DNA from: CAVPCY01 sp963702525
GTDB taxonomy: Bacteria; Actinomycetota; Coriobacteriia; Anaerosomatales; PHET01
Direction: 5' to 3'
Assembly (NCBI GenBank): GCA_963702525.1
Contig: CAVPCY010000013.1
Coordinates: 124,001-188,000, forward strand
Length of the DNA: 64,000 nucleotides
In this document: positions 52,276-61,553 of the stretch, in pieces
How positions within the stretch are numbered: position 1 is the first letter of the stretch
Layout of the letters: each line of letters opens with the position of its first letter
Position numbers and translations under genes: made by a program
The notes under the pieces: model-generated
The model's input: the letters and a program-made list of their open reading frames with translations, nothing else
What the model was told of the DNA's origin: nothing
Database searches by the model: none

Positions 52276-53265
52276 ATGAGCACCGTCCTGACTCACCCCG
52301 ACGCTTCGATCCGCGTCGAGGAGGACAACAAGAAGTACGTGATCTCGGTCGAACCACGCGACGGTCTCTTCGTGCCAACGAAGGAATGGGTCACCGACTA
52401 CCCACTTGACCTCATCGAAGAAGTTCTTCGCGTGAAGGGGCCCGGCTCCCTCTGCGACGAGATAAGGCGAGACGAGGATCCGCGCTACGTACAGCACGAT
52501 CTTCACTGGGACATCCTGAGCTACGCCGCAAGGGAAGACTTCGTCGGACGGCGCGTGCTTGACTTCGGCTCAGGGAGTGGGGCCTCGAGTATGGTTCTCG
52601 CCCGGATGTTCCCGGAGGCCAATATCGTGGGCGTCGAGCTAGTGCCTGAGTTCGTAGAGCTCGCCCAGCATCGGGCGAGATTCTACGGAGTGGAGAGCCG
52701 CGTAGGCTTCCAAGTCACGCCCGATTCGCACAGTCTGCCGCCAGAAATCGGCGAGTTTGACTACATCATGTTGTCGGCCGTGTTCGAGCACCTTCTTCCT
52801 AGTGAACGACATGGAATGCTTGCGCTTCTGTGGCCGCACTTGAAGCCGGGCGGCGTCATGTTCCTAGACCAGACTCCCTATCGCTGGTTCCCCATCGACC
52901 TGCACACAACCGGCTTGCCGCTGATCAACTACCTGCCTGATCGCCTGGCGCTCCACTACGCTCGCCGATTCTCACGGCGGGTGCGCTCCGATTCATCATG
53001 GTCTGAGCTATTGAGGAGGGGCATACGCGGCGGAACTGCGCGAGAGATCATGACGATCCTGAATTGTGAGGGGGGAGAAGCCGAGCTGCTCGATCCCTCT
53101 CACCTTGGGGTCAAGGATCACATCGATCTCTGGTATCAGGTCTCAAGTAGCAGACAGAGGCCCTTGACGAAGAAGGTCATGATGTTTGGTTTCAGCGCAG
53201 TGAAGGCGGTGACGGGCGTGACGATGGTGCCGAGGCTCTCCCTTGCCATAAGGAAGGCGCACTAG
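52276..53265 (+). CDS. Class I SAM-dependent methyltransferase
   Basis: 329 codons, unbroken, from ATG 52276 with GGAGG 4 bases upstream. The SAM-binding motif I is RRVLDFGSGSGASSMVLARM (about 52552-52611), followed by the acidic loop NIVGVELVPEFVELAQ (motif II) and a motif-III-like FDYIMLSAVFEHLLPSERHG with LKPGGVMFLDQTPYRWFPID. The hydrophobic C-terminal third (TKKVMMFGFSAVKAVTGVTM) may contact the membrane. The sequence is locally less GC-rich than its neighbours, hinting at separate acquisition. The substrate is unknown; such enzymes commonly methylate lipids, quinones or sugars, and its position after the polysaccharide genes makes a glycan role possible but unproven. Confidence 0.82.
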   Translation: MSTVLTHPDASIRVEEDNKKYVISVEPRDGLFVPTKEWVTDYPLDLIEEVLRVKGPGSLCDEIRRDEDPRYVQHDLHWDILSYAAREDFVGRRVLDFGSGSGASSMVLARMFPEANIVGVELVPEFVELAQHRARFYGVESRVGFQVTPDSHSLPPEIGEFDYIMLSAVFEHLLPSERHGMLALLWPHLKPGGVMFLDQTPYRWFPIDLHTTGLPLINYLPDRLALHYARRFSRRVRSDSSWSELLRRGIRGGTAREIMTILNCEGGEAELLDPSHLGVKDHIDLWYQVSSSRQRPLTKKVMMFGFSAVKAVTGVTMVPRLSLAIRKAH

Positions 53266-53508
53266 ATCAGAGCACATCGACTCGATCGATGTGTCGCGTG
53301 CGCCGGGCCAGTCACACGACCGGAACGACAACGTCGACGATCGCTGGTGAGTAGGGTCTCTCGACGGGGTTTCATCGACGCATGGCGCCGAGAGGGCCGA
53401 AGACCCGTCGAGTACGCGCCTGAAGAGCTGTTGGCAGGTACCGGGGTGGGCGGTGGCGCCGATGCTACGCTTGTCTGCGACCTGTCGTGGTGAACGAGCC
53501 GAGGTGCG

Positions 53509-54351
53509 ATGAACCGGTACGACGCCTACCGATCGGCCGAGCTCGCGGCGGTATACGACGCGGTCTACGCGAGCACCGACGACATTGCCTTCTGGGAGGC
53601 GACAGCCTCGACAGCGGTTGATGGCCCGATCCTCGAACTGGGCTGTGGGACCGGGCGCATCCTGCTTCCGCTCGCGCGAGCTGGCCACGAGGTCACCGGC
53701 CTCGACCTTTCGGCACACATGCTCGACTTCTGCCGCGCCAAGGTCCTCTCGGAGCCTCCCGAGGTTCGTGACCGTATGAGACTGCTTGAGGCGGACATGA
53801 CCAGCTTCCGGTTGAGCGAGCGCTTCGCGTTGGTGTTCTGCGCCTTCGGAGGCTTCCACCATCTTCGGACCGTGGAGCAGCAACTTGCTTGTCTCGAGGC
53901 GGCGCGCGCTCACCTGCTGCCCGGAGGGATGCTCGTGCTCGACCTGATCAATCCGGATCCCGCTCCCGGATCGTCGCTGAGCGATTCGGAGACGGCCGGG
54001 CCGACCGATGACGAGACGACCGCAGAGGACCTCGCGTGGACTGACGGCAGGCGGGTGCGCGGTTGGGCGACCGTGGTCGAACAGCACCGTGCGATCCAGT
54101 GCAACGACTGCGAGGTCACCTACGAGATCACCGAGGCGGACGGCACCACGAGACGCCTATCCGAGACATTCCCGATGCGCTTTGTGTTTCGCTACGAGCT
54201 CGAGCACCTTCTCGCCCGTACGGGCTTCCGAATCGTGACGCTCTACGGTGACTACGACCGGTCGCCTTTCGTCGACGAGTCACTGGGGATGATCGTCGTC
54301 GCGCAACCGCAGCCCGGATTCTGCGCGACCGGTTCTCACTCCCCCGCGTAG
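53509..54351 (+). CDS. Class I SAM-dependent methyltransferase
   Basis: 280 codons, unbroken, from ATG 53509. It opens MNRYDAYRSAELAAVYDAVY, with DIAFWEATAS, then motif I GPILELGCGTGRILLPLARA (about 53623), motif II GHEVTGLDLSAHMLDFCRAK and a motif-III-like ERFALVFCAFGGFHHLRTVE with HLLPGGMLVLDLINPDPAPG. The C-terminal part (VTYEITEADGTTRRLSETFP, MRFVFRYELEHLLARTGFRI) is typical of the small-molecule methyltransferase group with a beta-rich tail. The last 16 bases overlap the true end of the opposing disulfide reductase. It is about 240 bases after the other methyltransferase and shows no close similarity to it. Substrate unknown. Confidence 0.85.
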   Translation: MNRYDAYRSAELAAVYDAVYASTDDIAFWEATASTAVDGPILELGCGTGRILLPLARAGHEVTGLDLSAHMLDFCRAKVLSEPPEVRDRMRLLEADMTSFRLSERFALVFCAFGGFHHLRTVEQQLACLEAARAHLLPGGMLVLDLINPDPAPGSSLSDSETAGPTDDETTAEDLAWTDGRRVRGWATVVEQHRAIQCNDCEVTYEITEADGTTRRLSETFPMRFVFRYELEHLLARTGFRIVTLYGDYDRSPFVDESLGMIVVAQPQPGFCATGSHSPA

Positions 54352-55689
54352 TACAGCATCTCTGCGTGCGAGGGGTGTACTGCCACGGCCTTGCCCAGCT
54401 GCTCGGCGGTCAGCCCGGTGCGCATACCCACGGTGACGGAGTAGATGATGTCGCTCGCCGACGGGCTCGGCCACCTGAGCCCCCAGCACCTCGCCGGACG
54501 ACGCGTCACTCACGAGCTTCAGGAACCCGTCCGTCGCACCTTCGATGATCGCAGCACCTACTCCGTCCAGACCGATCCTGGTCACCTTCGGGTCGAGCCC
54601 GCGTTCCCGCGCGCTGGTCTCTGTGTGGCCGACGCTGGCAAGCTGCGGCACCGTGAAGCACGTGACCGGCATCGCCGAGCAGTCGGGGTGCACGGGGACA
54701 CCCTCATCGATCGACCGCCCGACGGTGCGGCCTTCGAGGTTCGCCACGGGGGTCTGCATCATCCCGCCAGCCGCGTCACCCACGGCCCAGATCCGCGGGT
54801 TAGTCGTTCGCAAGTACTCGTCTACCACCACGAGTCCCCGGTCGTCGGTTGCGACGGCTGCCGCCTCCGGCTCCAGCCCACATACGCACGGCCGCCGCCC
54901 GATCGCGAGGATCACGTTGGTCGCCTCGATCGACAGCGCTGCGCCGTTGTCACGCGAGCCGTGCAGCACGAGGGAGCCCGGCGCCCCCTGGATGCCGGTG
55001 ACCGTGCACCCGGGGATGAACTCCACACCCAACCCGCTCAAGCACCTGACAGCGGTCTCGGCAAGATCTGGATCGAGCATCTCTAGAACGCGGTCCGGCC
55101 TGGTCACAACGGTCACACGGCTGCCGAACGACGCGTATATGCCCGCCATCTCCATTGCGATGAAGCCGCCTCCGACTATCGCCAGCGACTTCGGGATCTC
55201 GGGATAGCGCAGCGCGTCCTCGGACGTGTCGGCGAGTTCCGCTCCCGGGATCCCGGGCATCACCGGCTCCGAGCCGGTCGCGATGACGATGTGATCCGCC
55301 GAGTAGACCTCATCACCCACGGCTACCGCATCATCAGAGACGAAGCGCGCCTCACCGTGTACGAGCTCGATGCCGTACCCGGCGGCGAGTCCCTCTTGAT
55401 CGCCGGCGAACGTCTCTTGGCAGTGCCATTTCCATGCGAGCACCGACTGCCAGTCGATCGAGCCGTTGCCGGCGACGATACCGAAGCGGTCGGCGTCTCG
55501 AAGGCCACGGGCCACCGAGGCGCACTGGTACAGGGCCTTCTTGGGGATGCACCCTCGCCACAGACAGGTCCCTCCCCAGCGGTCGCGTTCGATCTGCACG
55601 ACGTGCCATTCGCGCCGCGCGAGGTAGCGTGCGCACGCATTGCCGCTCGCACCCGATCCGACAACGACTACCGTGCCTTTCTCGGCCAT
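54336..55689 (-). CDS. Pyridine nucleotide-disulfide oxidoreductase, dihydrolipoamide dehydrogenase/mercuric reductase-like (one frameshift)
   Basis: FAD enzyme with a redox-active disulfide. About 451 codons from ATG 55689. FAD site VVVVGSGASGNACARYL; disulfide GTCLWRGCIPKKALYQCA; NAD(P) site LAIVGGGFIAMEMAGIYASF; second FAD segment RIWAVGDAAGGMMQTPVANL. The frame changes near 54464: removing one base from the GGG run restores the C-terminal dimerisation domain EPSASDIIYSVTVGMRTGLT with VHPSHAEMLYYAG, which contains the His-Glu pair that serves the disulfide. The true stop is at 54336. No lipoyl-complex or mercury genes are nearby and there is no heavy-metal domain, so the substrate is open. 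Confidence 0.88.
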
Positions 55690-55756
55690 GTGGGACCCCC
55701 GTACGTGGTGTCTGTCTCATGAGAAGATGCCCGAGCTGATGCTATGCTGAACGGCC

Positions 55757-57817
55757 GTGATACTCTCCCTCGACAACGTGACCAAGACCTTCGGCGAGCG
55801 CGTCCTGTTCAAGGACGTATGCATGCGCGTCGGCCGCTCGCGACCGGGTGGCGCTGGTAGGGCCCAACGGGTCGGGCAAGACCACGCTGCTCGAGATCAT
55901 CGCGCGGCGCCAGGACGCCGATGAGGGCGGCGTCACCTTCGCCAAGGACGCCGTAGTGGGCTACCTGGAGCAGGAGGCCATCGAGATGGGCGGGCGCAGC
56001 GTCTTGGACGAGGCGCTCACCGCCGCCGAGCACGTCACGTCGCTGCAGCACCGCATACACCTGCTCGAGGAGCAGATAGCCGAGGCCGACGAGGCGGATC
56101 ACGCACCGCTTGCTCGCCGAGTACGGTCGCATCCGCGATCGCTTCGAGAGCATGGGTGGCTATACCGTCGAAGCGGAGGCCCGAGCGGTACTGGGCGGGC
56201 TCGGCTTCAAGGAGAGCGACTTCGGGCGAGACGCAGACGAGTTCTCCGGGGGTTGGCAGATGAGGCTCGCACTGGCGAAGCTGCTGCTCACACACCCTGA
56301 CGTGCTGCTCCTCGACGAACCGACGAACCACTTGGATCTGGAGAGCGTCACCTGGCTCGAGGGGTTCCTGAAGGCCTACGACGGCGCGATAGTGATCGTC
56401 AGCCACGACCGTGCCTTCATGGACGGCATCGTTGACCGAGTCGCCGAGATCGATCAGCGCAGCGTCACTCTCTACACCGGCAACTACGCGGCCTACGAGA
56501 AGGCCAGAGAGCTCTCGCTCGAGCAGCTCCGAACCAGGCACGACGCGCAGCTCAAAGAGATCGCACACATGCAGGCGTTCGTCGACCGCTTCAGGTACAA
56601 GAACACGAAGGCGAAGGCGGCTCAGGACCGCATCCGGCGCATCGAGAAGATCAAGGCCGAACTCGTCGAGCTGCCCGAGGCCCGCAAGCGCGTTCGGTTC
56701 AACTTCCCCCAGCCGCCAAGGACCGGAGAGCTCGTCATCTCGCTCGACAAGGTGCGCAAGGCGTATGGAGACCTCGTCGTCTACGACGGGCTCGACTTCT
56801 CGCTGTACCGAGGAGACAAGGTGGCGCTCGTAGGACCCAACGGTGCCGGGAAGTCGACGCTGTCTGAAGCTGCTCGCCGGCGTGCTCGAGTTCGAAGCGG
56901 GAGAGCGGAGACTGGGCACTCATGTCGAGACAGCGTACTTCGCCCAGCACCAGCTCCAGGCCCTCGGGCTGGGCAACACGGTCTTTCGCGAGATCGACGC
57001 CATCGCGCCGGGGTGGACGCAGGGCGAGGTCCGTGGGCTTCTCGGCGCGTTTCTGTTCCACGGCGACGACGTGGACAAGCAGGTGAGGGTGCTCTCGGGT
57101 GGTGAGAAGGGGAGGCTGGCGCTCGCGAAGATGCTGGTGAAGCCGGCGCCCTTCCTGTGCTTGGACGAACCCACGAACCATCTGGACATCGCGTCGAGTG
57201 ACGTGCTCGAACAAGCGCTCAAGCGCTTCGAGGGCACCATTGCGCTGATCACGCACGACCGCCATCTCATACGTGCTGTGGCGAATAAGATCGTCGAAGT
57301 CGTCGACGGAAAGGCGACCCTGTACGACGGGGACTACGACTACTACCTGTGGAAACGGGAGCAGTCTCCCGGCGCAGACGGCACGGTGGTGTCTGTGAGC
57401 ACCCCAGCGCCCGCACACCCGACGAGTTCGAGTCGCCGGGGCGTCGCGCCGCGACGGGTGCACAGTACTGCTGGGCACACGGTCATGGCCGAGCAAGGAG
57501 ACCCCACCACTGCTGCCGGTCCGAAGACCAAGGGGCAGAAGCGGGCCGAAGCCGAAGCGCGCAACAGCGCCTATCGGGCCACGAGGCTGACACGAGCGAG
57601 ACTCGCGGAGGTGGAGGCCTCGCTGGAGACCGCCCAGGAGCGTCATGACGAACTGGTGGCTCAGATGGCACAGCCCGATCTGTACTCAGACAACGATCGT
57701 TTCGAGGCTGCGCTGGGGGAGTACAACGAGCTGAAGCAGCGGCTCCCAGGCCTGGAGTCGGAGTGGCTCGCCCTGTGCGAGGAGATGGAGCAGCTCGAAT
57801 CCGACTCGGGCTCGTGA
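55757..57817 (+). CDS. ABC-F family ATPase (ribosome-associated type), three frameshifts
   Basis: Soluble twin-ATPase protein; ABC-F members act on the ribosome rather than as transporters. GTG 55757 opens VILSLDNVTKTFGERVLFKD. First ATPase: VALVGPNGSGKTTLLEI (Walker A, about 55848), FSGGWQMRLALAKLLLTHPD (signature) and VLLLDEPTNHLDLESVTWLE (Walker B). The inter-domain linker FRYKNTKAKAAQDRIRRIEK is the ABC-F type. Second ATPase: VALVGPNGAGKSTL (about 56822), VLSGGEKGRLALAKMLVKPA and FLCLDEPTNHLDIASSDVLE. A C-terminal coiled coil (KGQKRAEAEARNSAYRATRL and onwards) ends the protein. Breaks lie near 55835, 56100 and 56865; in each case the family sequence continues in the next frame. Confidence 0.92.
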
Positions 57818-57831
57818 CCCCCCTGAGCAGG

Positions 57832-57877
57832 ACTTTGTAACACTCTGAACCCCACTTTGTAACAATGTTTACAAAGT
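57832..57877. promoter_or_regulatory. Palindromic operator with an extra half-site upstream of the nuo operon
   Basis: ACTTTGTAA (57854-57862) and TTACAAAGT (57869-57877) form a perfect 9-bp inverted repeat with a 6-base spacer. A third ACTTTGTAA stands at 57832-57840, 22 bases upstream (two helical turns). The right arm overlaps the -35 box, the layout of a repressor site. The core (TTGTAA-N6-TTACAA) is reminiscent of Rex sites, which respond to NADH/NAD+, but the spacing differs from the usual form, so the regulator is not assigned. Confidence 0.75.
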
Positions 57878-57896
57878 TTCGGACTCTCTCTAGACT
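57868..57896 (+). promoter_or_regulatory. Promoter of the nuo operon
   Basis: TTTACA (57868-57873), a 17-base spacer and TAGACT (57891-57896), a good sigma-70 match. It would give a leader of about 100 bases before nuoA. Confidence 0.7.
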
Positions 57897-58005
57897 GGCG
57901 GCAGCCGCTGGCAGACCACAGGTTCGCACAGTGGCGACCTGCGGGACTGTCTAGCCGGCCTGATGCGATATCCTGTCGCTCAGTGGACAGCTGCCAGGGG
58001 GTTGT

Positions 58006-58371
58006 ATGGAGGGGGCTTCCGCCCAAGCGCTGCTCTTCGTGCTCGGCCTCGTCATTTCGGCGACGGCCTTCATCGGCATCGTGTTCGTTGCGAACACGCT
58101 TCTGTCCCCGCGCTCGCCGAGCGACGCGAAGAACTCACCGTACGAGTGTGGGATCGAGCAGGCTGGTCGGCCGTGGGCGGCTCAGCGCATGCGCTTCGCA
58201 ACCGTCGCGATGCTTCTCGTGCTCTTCGATGCCGAAGCCGTGCTGCTGTTCGCTGTCGCGTCTCGACTTCGTGGGAGCTGGCTGGCTACCGTCGAAGTCG
58301 GCATCTTCGTGCTCTTCCTGGCTGCTGGTCTGGCGTATGCATGGCGTAAGGGGGCGCTGGAGTGGCGGTAG
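58006..58371 (+). CDS. nuoA: NADH-quinone oxidoreductase subunit A
   Basis: Small membrane subunit of complex I. 121 codons, unbroken, from ATG 58006 with AGGGGG about 7 bases upstream. Three membrane helices, the first at LLFVLGLVISATAFIGIVFV. The conserved loop KNSPYECGIEQAGRPW contains the family's PYECG, and RFATVAMLLVLFDAEAVLLF contains the F.DAE acidic pair of the second helix. First gene of the operon, about 110 bases behind the promoter; nuoB starts 10 bases before its end. The family and the order A-B-C-D identify it with confidence. Confidence 0.97.
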   Translation: MEGASAQALLFVLGLVISATAFIGIVFVANTLLSPRSPSDAKNSPYECGIEQAGRPWAAQRMRFATVAMLLVLFDAEAVLLFAVASRLRGSWLATVEVGIFVLFLAAGLAYAWRKGALEWR

Positions 58372-58986
58372 TGGATCGCCTGGGCAGCGCACTCTCCAAC
58401 GGTCCGGGAGGCATCATCCTGACCAGCGTCGACGCGCTGGTCGACTGGTCGCGCGGGCAGTCCCTGTGGGCGTTCCCGATGGGCACCGCCTGCTGCGCGA
58501 TGGAGCTGATCGCAGCCTCGTTCTCGAAGTTCGACTTCGACAGGCTCGGCACGTTCCCCAGGCCCGATCCGCGCCACACCGACGTGATGATCCTCGCCGG
58601 CACGATCACCGAGAAGATGAAGCCGTCCGTGCGGCTGCTCTACGACCAGATGCCGGACCCCAAGTGGGTCATCGCCATGGGCAACTGCACGGTGAGCGGC
58701 GGGATCTTCTACTACGACACGTACTCTGTTGTTCGCGGAGCGGACGAGTTCTTGCCCGTGGACGTGTACATCGCGGGATGCCCGCCGCGGCCGGAGTCGC
58801 TCCAGGATGCGATCGTGCAGCTCCGCGAGCTCGTGCGAACCGAGTCCATCGCGCCGGGTAAGCGCCGCGAACGCGAACTGGCGTTGCCGCATCCAGACTC
58901 GGCGACCTACCGCAACGAAGACCCGCTCGCGATGGCGGACTCGCACGACGATGAGGCCGCCGTCCGAGGAAGAGGGTTCGGCATGA
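58362..58986 (+). CDS. nuoB: NADH-quinone oxidoreductase subunit B (stop masked by a probable frameshift)
   Basis: Peripheral-arm subunit carrying cluster N2, next to the quinone site. GTG 58362 overlaps the nuoA stop. The cluster ligands are present: GTACCAMEL-type motif as MGTACCAMEL-like MGTACC in the form GTACCAM (about 58486), MGNCTVSGGIFY and VYIAGCPPRPESLQDAI. As written, the frame runs into nuoC without a stop. One base change near 58955, however, gives the ending PSEEEGSA and a TGA at 58984-58986 that overlaps the nuoC ATG at 58983. This ATGA arrangement matches the other junctions of the operon, so I separate the genes rather than call a NuoBC fusion. About 208 codons. Confidence 0.9.
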
Positions 58987-59444
58987 GTGTGTCTCGCCTC
59001 CAGGAGCGCCTCGCGGAGCTCTCGCCCATGCTCTCGCCGCTGTTCTCGGCGGAGTACGGTGACGCGGTGATCGGCGCAGCGCGAGATCAGGTGCACGAGT
59101 CCGCGGTCGAACTCGCGCGTCTCGGCTTCGAGAGGCTCGACATGGTGACCGCGATCGACCGCAAGGAATGGTTCGTCCTGGTGCATCGCGTGGAGTCGCG
59201 CGCTTGGTCGGCCGCGGTTCTGATGAAGACGAAGATCCCGCACGACGATCCGCGCGTGGCGAGCGTGTGCGATGTCTGGCCCGCAGCCAACTGGCAGGAG
59301 CGCGAGGTCTACGACCTGTTCGGCATCGAGTTCGAGGGCCATCCGGACCTTCGGCGCATCTTCCTGCCCGAGGATTTCGAGGGCCACCCGCTGCGCCGAG
59401 ACTACGACGACCCGCGCGTGATCCGTCGTCCGGACTACATCTGA
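58983..59444 (+). CDS. nuoC: NADH-quinone oxidoreductase subunit C
   Basis: Peripheral-arm subunit of complex I. 153 codons from ATG 58983 with GAGGAAGAGGG about 8 bases upstream. It opens MSVSRLQERLAELSPML, then LARLGFERLDMVTAIDRKEW and, as the family signature, SVCDVWPAANWQEREVYDLF with GIEFEGHPDLRRIFLPEDFE and GHPLRRDYDDP. These match the conserved end of the 30-kDa subunit. It is a separate gene from nuoD, which begins 7 bases after its stop, unlike the fused NuoCD of enterobacteria. Same operon as nuoA-J; no breaks within it. Confidence 0.93.
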   Translation: MSVSRLQERLAELSPMLSPLFSAEYGDAVIGAARDQVHESAVELARLGFERLDMVTAIDRKEWFVLVHRVESRAWSAAVLMKTKIPHDDPRVASVCDVWPAANWQEREVYDLFGIEFEGHPDLRRIFLPEDFEGHPLRRDYDDPRVIRRPDYI

Positions 59445-59450
59445 GAGGGG

Positions 59451-60605
59451 GTGCCTGCGCTGCCGGTAGAGATACAGTCACGTTCCTTGGTCGAGTCGCC
59501 GGACGGCTCGCCTGTGGAAGAGCTCGTGGTCAACGTGGGCCCCTCACACCCTTCAACGCACGGTGTGGGACGCGTGATCGTCCACCTCGACGGCGACATC
59601 ATCGTGCGTGCGGATGCCGTGATCGGGTACCTGCACAGAGGCATCGAGAAGATGGCCGAGAACCGCACCTACCTGCAGGTCGTACCGCTTACCGACCGGC
59701 TGGACTACGTCGGGTCGATGTACGCGAACTGGTCGTACTGCCGAGCCGTGGAGCGGCTCTCCGCGATTCGCGTGCCCGAACGCGCTGAGTACCTGCGCGT
59801 GATCGTGTGCGAGCTGCAGCGGATCGCCAGCCACATGATGGGGATCGGCGCCTCGGCGGCCGACACCGGTGCCTTCACGATGTTCGTCTACGCCTTCGAT
59901 GTGCGCGAGCGCATCGTCGAGCTGTTCGAATCGCTGTGCGGTGCCAGGCTCACCTACAACTACGTGCGACCCGGGGGCGTGTCGTTCGACGTTCCCGACG
60001 GGTGGACCGATGAGGTCTCGGCGTTCATCGCGGGTCTCGACCCCAAGCTCGCAGAGATGGACGACCTGTTCTTCGGAAACGTGATCGCACGCGGCCGTAT
60101 GAAGGGCGTGGGTGTGCTGAGCGCTGATGACGCGGTGGCATGGGGCGCTTCGGGGCCCACGGCGCGCGCGTCCGGCGTGAACTCGGACCTGCGCAAGCAC
60201 GACCCCTACTCGGTGTACCCGCGGATGGACTTCGACGTGGTCGTCGGCGATAACGGAGACGCGTACGACCGTGGGCGATGCCGCCTGTTCGAGTGCCACG
60301 AATCGGCCCGCATCATCGCTCAGGCTCTCGCGCAGATGCCGGGCGGATCGGTGATGGCCGACGGCATCCCCCGGCTCCTCACGCCGCCGCCCGGTGAGGC
60401 GTACGACCACATCGAGAGCGCGCGCGGCTCGCTTGGCGTCTACCTCGTCAGTGACGGCTCGCCGCGGCCCTACCGGATGCACGTGCGAAGCCCTGCGTTC
60501 TGCAACCTGGCGCTGCTTCCCAAGCTCGCCCTCGGTCACACGCTCTCCGATCTCGTCGTGGTTCTCGGCTCGCTCGACCCCGTGTTCGGGGAGGTGGACC
60601 GGTGA
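59451..60605 (+). CDS. nuoD: NADH-quinone oxidoreductase subunit D
   Basis: 49-kDa subunit that helps form the quinone-binding cavity. 384 codons, unbroken, from GTG 59451. Signature segments: VVNVGPSHPSTHGVGRVIVH (the His-loop at the quinone site), YLHRGIEKMAENRTYLQVVP, LQRIASHMMGIGASAADTGA, FTMFVYAFDVRERIVELFES and NYVRPGGVSFDVPDGW. The hydrogenase-like C-terminus ends with MHVRSPAFCNLALLPKLALG, then DLVVVLGSLDPVFGEVDR, as expected. Its stop overlaps the nuoH GTG (60602). No nuoE, nuoF or nuoG gene lies between nuoD and nuoH, where they are found in 14-subunit operons. Confidence 0.97.
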   Translation: MPALPVEIQSRSLVESPDGSPVEELVVNVGPSHPSTHGVGRVIVHLDGDIIVRADAVIGYLHRGIEKMAENRTYLQVVPLTDRLDYVGSMYANWSYCRAVERLSAIRVPERAEYLRVIVCELQRIASHMMGIGASAADTGAFTMFVYAFDVRERIVELFESLCGARLTYNYVRPGGVSFDVPDGWTDEVSAFIAGLDPKLAEMDDLFFGNVIARGRMKGVGVLSADDAVAWGASGPTARASGVNSDLRKHDPYSVYPRMDFDVVVGDNGDAYDRGRCRLFECHESARIIAQALAQMPGGSVMADGIPRLLTPPPGEAYDHIESARGSLGVYLVSDGSPRPYRMHVRSPAFCNLALLPKLALGHTLSDLVVVLGSLDPVFGEVDR

Positions 60606-61553
60606 CCTCGCTTGCCCTCGGAGCGGTGTGGGGTCTTGCTGCCGCGCTGCTCATCGCGCTGGCCGCGCTCATCGGGGTGTGGGCGGAGCGCAAGATAGCC
60701 GGACGCATCCAGCTGCGCTACGGGCCGCAGGAGGCGGGCCCCTCGGGTCTGCTCCAAACGCTCGCCGACACGGTGAAGTTGGTCCTCAAGGAGGACATCA
60801 CTCCTGCGCAGGCCGACGTGGCGGTCTTCAGGACGATGCCGTTTCTCGTGTTCGTGCCTATCGCAAGTGCCCTCGTGGTGATCCCGTACGCTTCGGGGTG
60901 GGTGCCCGTTCGACATCCCGACGAGCGCCCTGTTCTTCCTGGCGGTGCCGGGGCTGAGTGTTCTCGGCATACTGCTGGCGGGGTGGTCGTCGCGCAACAC
61001 CTACGCGAGCATCGGCGGTGTCCGCGCGGCCGCGCAGATGATCTCCTACGAGCTGCCCAGGACGCTTTCCGTTCTTGCGTTGTGTCTGCTCGCGGGCTCG
61101 CTTTCCACCGGCACGATTCGCGCCGAGTGGCGGGTGTGGTGGCTGCCCCTCATCGCAGTGGGCTTCCTCGTGTACTTCATCTCGTCGATCGCCGAGGTCA
61201 ACCGCGGGCCGTTCGACCTGCCGGAGGCCGAGTCGGAGCTCGTCGCCGGCTACTTCGCCGACTACTCGGGCATCCGGTGGGCGATCTTCATGATGGCCGA
61301 GTACGGCGGCATCGTGGCGGCTTCGCTCTTCGGGGCCGCGATGTTCTTCGGCGGCGGGTTGGGGCTTCCCGAGCCGGTCGCAGGGGTGGTCTTCGTAGCG
61401 CTCTCCGCCCTCATCGCATGCGCGATGATCTGGGTGAAGTGGACCTTCCCGCGCATGCGGCCCGATCAGCTGATGGGCTTCGCGTGGAAGGTGCTCACGC
61501 CGATGGCCCTCGTGCAGCTGCTGATAGTCGGGGTGGTATTGCCGTGGCTGTAG
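60602..61553 (+). CDS. nuoH: NADH-quinone oxidoreductase subunit H (one frameshift)
   Basis: Membrane subunit forming the quinone tunnel and a proton channel. GTG 60602 overlaps the nuoD stop. About 317 codons. The first helix ends WAERKIAGRIQLRYGPQEAG, a conserved NuoH signature, followed by LLQTLADTVKLVLKEDITP. The frame changes near 60905: removing one C from GTGCCCGTT gives GWVPFDIPTSALFFLAVPGL. Then come GWSSRNTYASIGGVRAAAQM, ISYELP, FISSIAEVNRGPFDLPEAES and ELVAGYFADYSGIRWAIFMM with the conserved charged loop. TAG 61551 ends it; the fused gene starts 10 bases earlier. Confidence 0.95.

Noticed and set aside
58362..59444. A NuoBC fusion protein
   Set aside because: The frame is open across both, but a one-base correction gives a nuoB stop that overlaps a nuoC ATG with a good ribosome site, like the other junctions of this operon.
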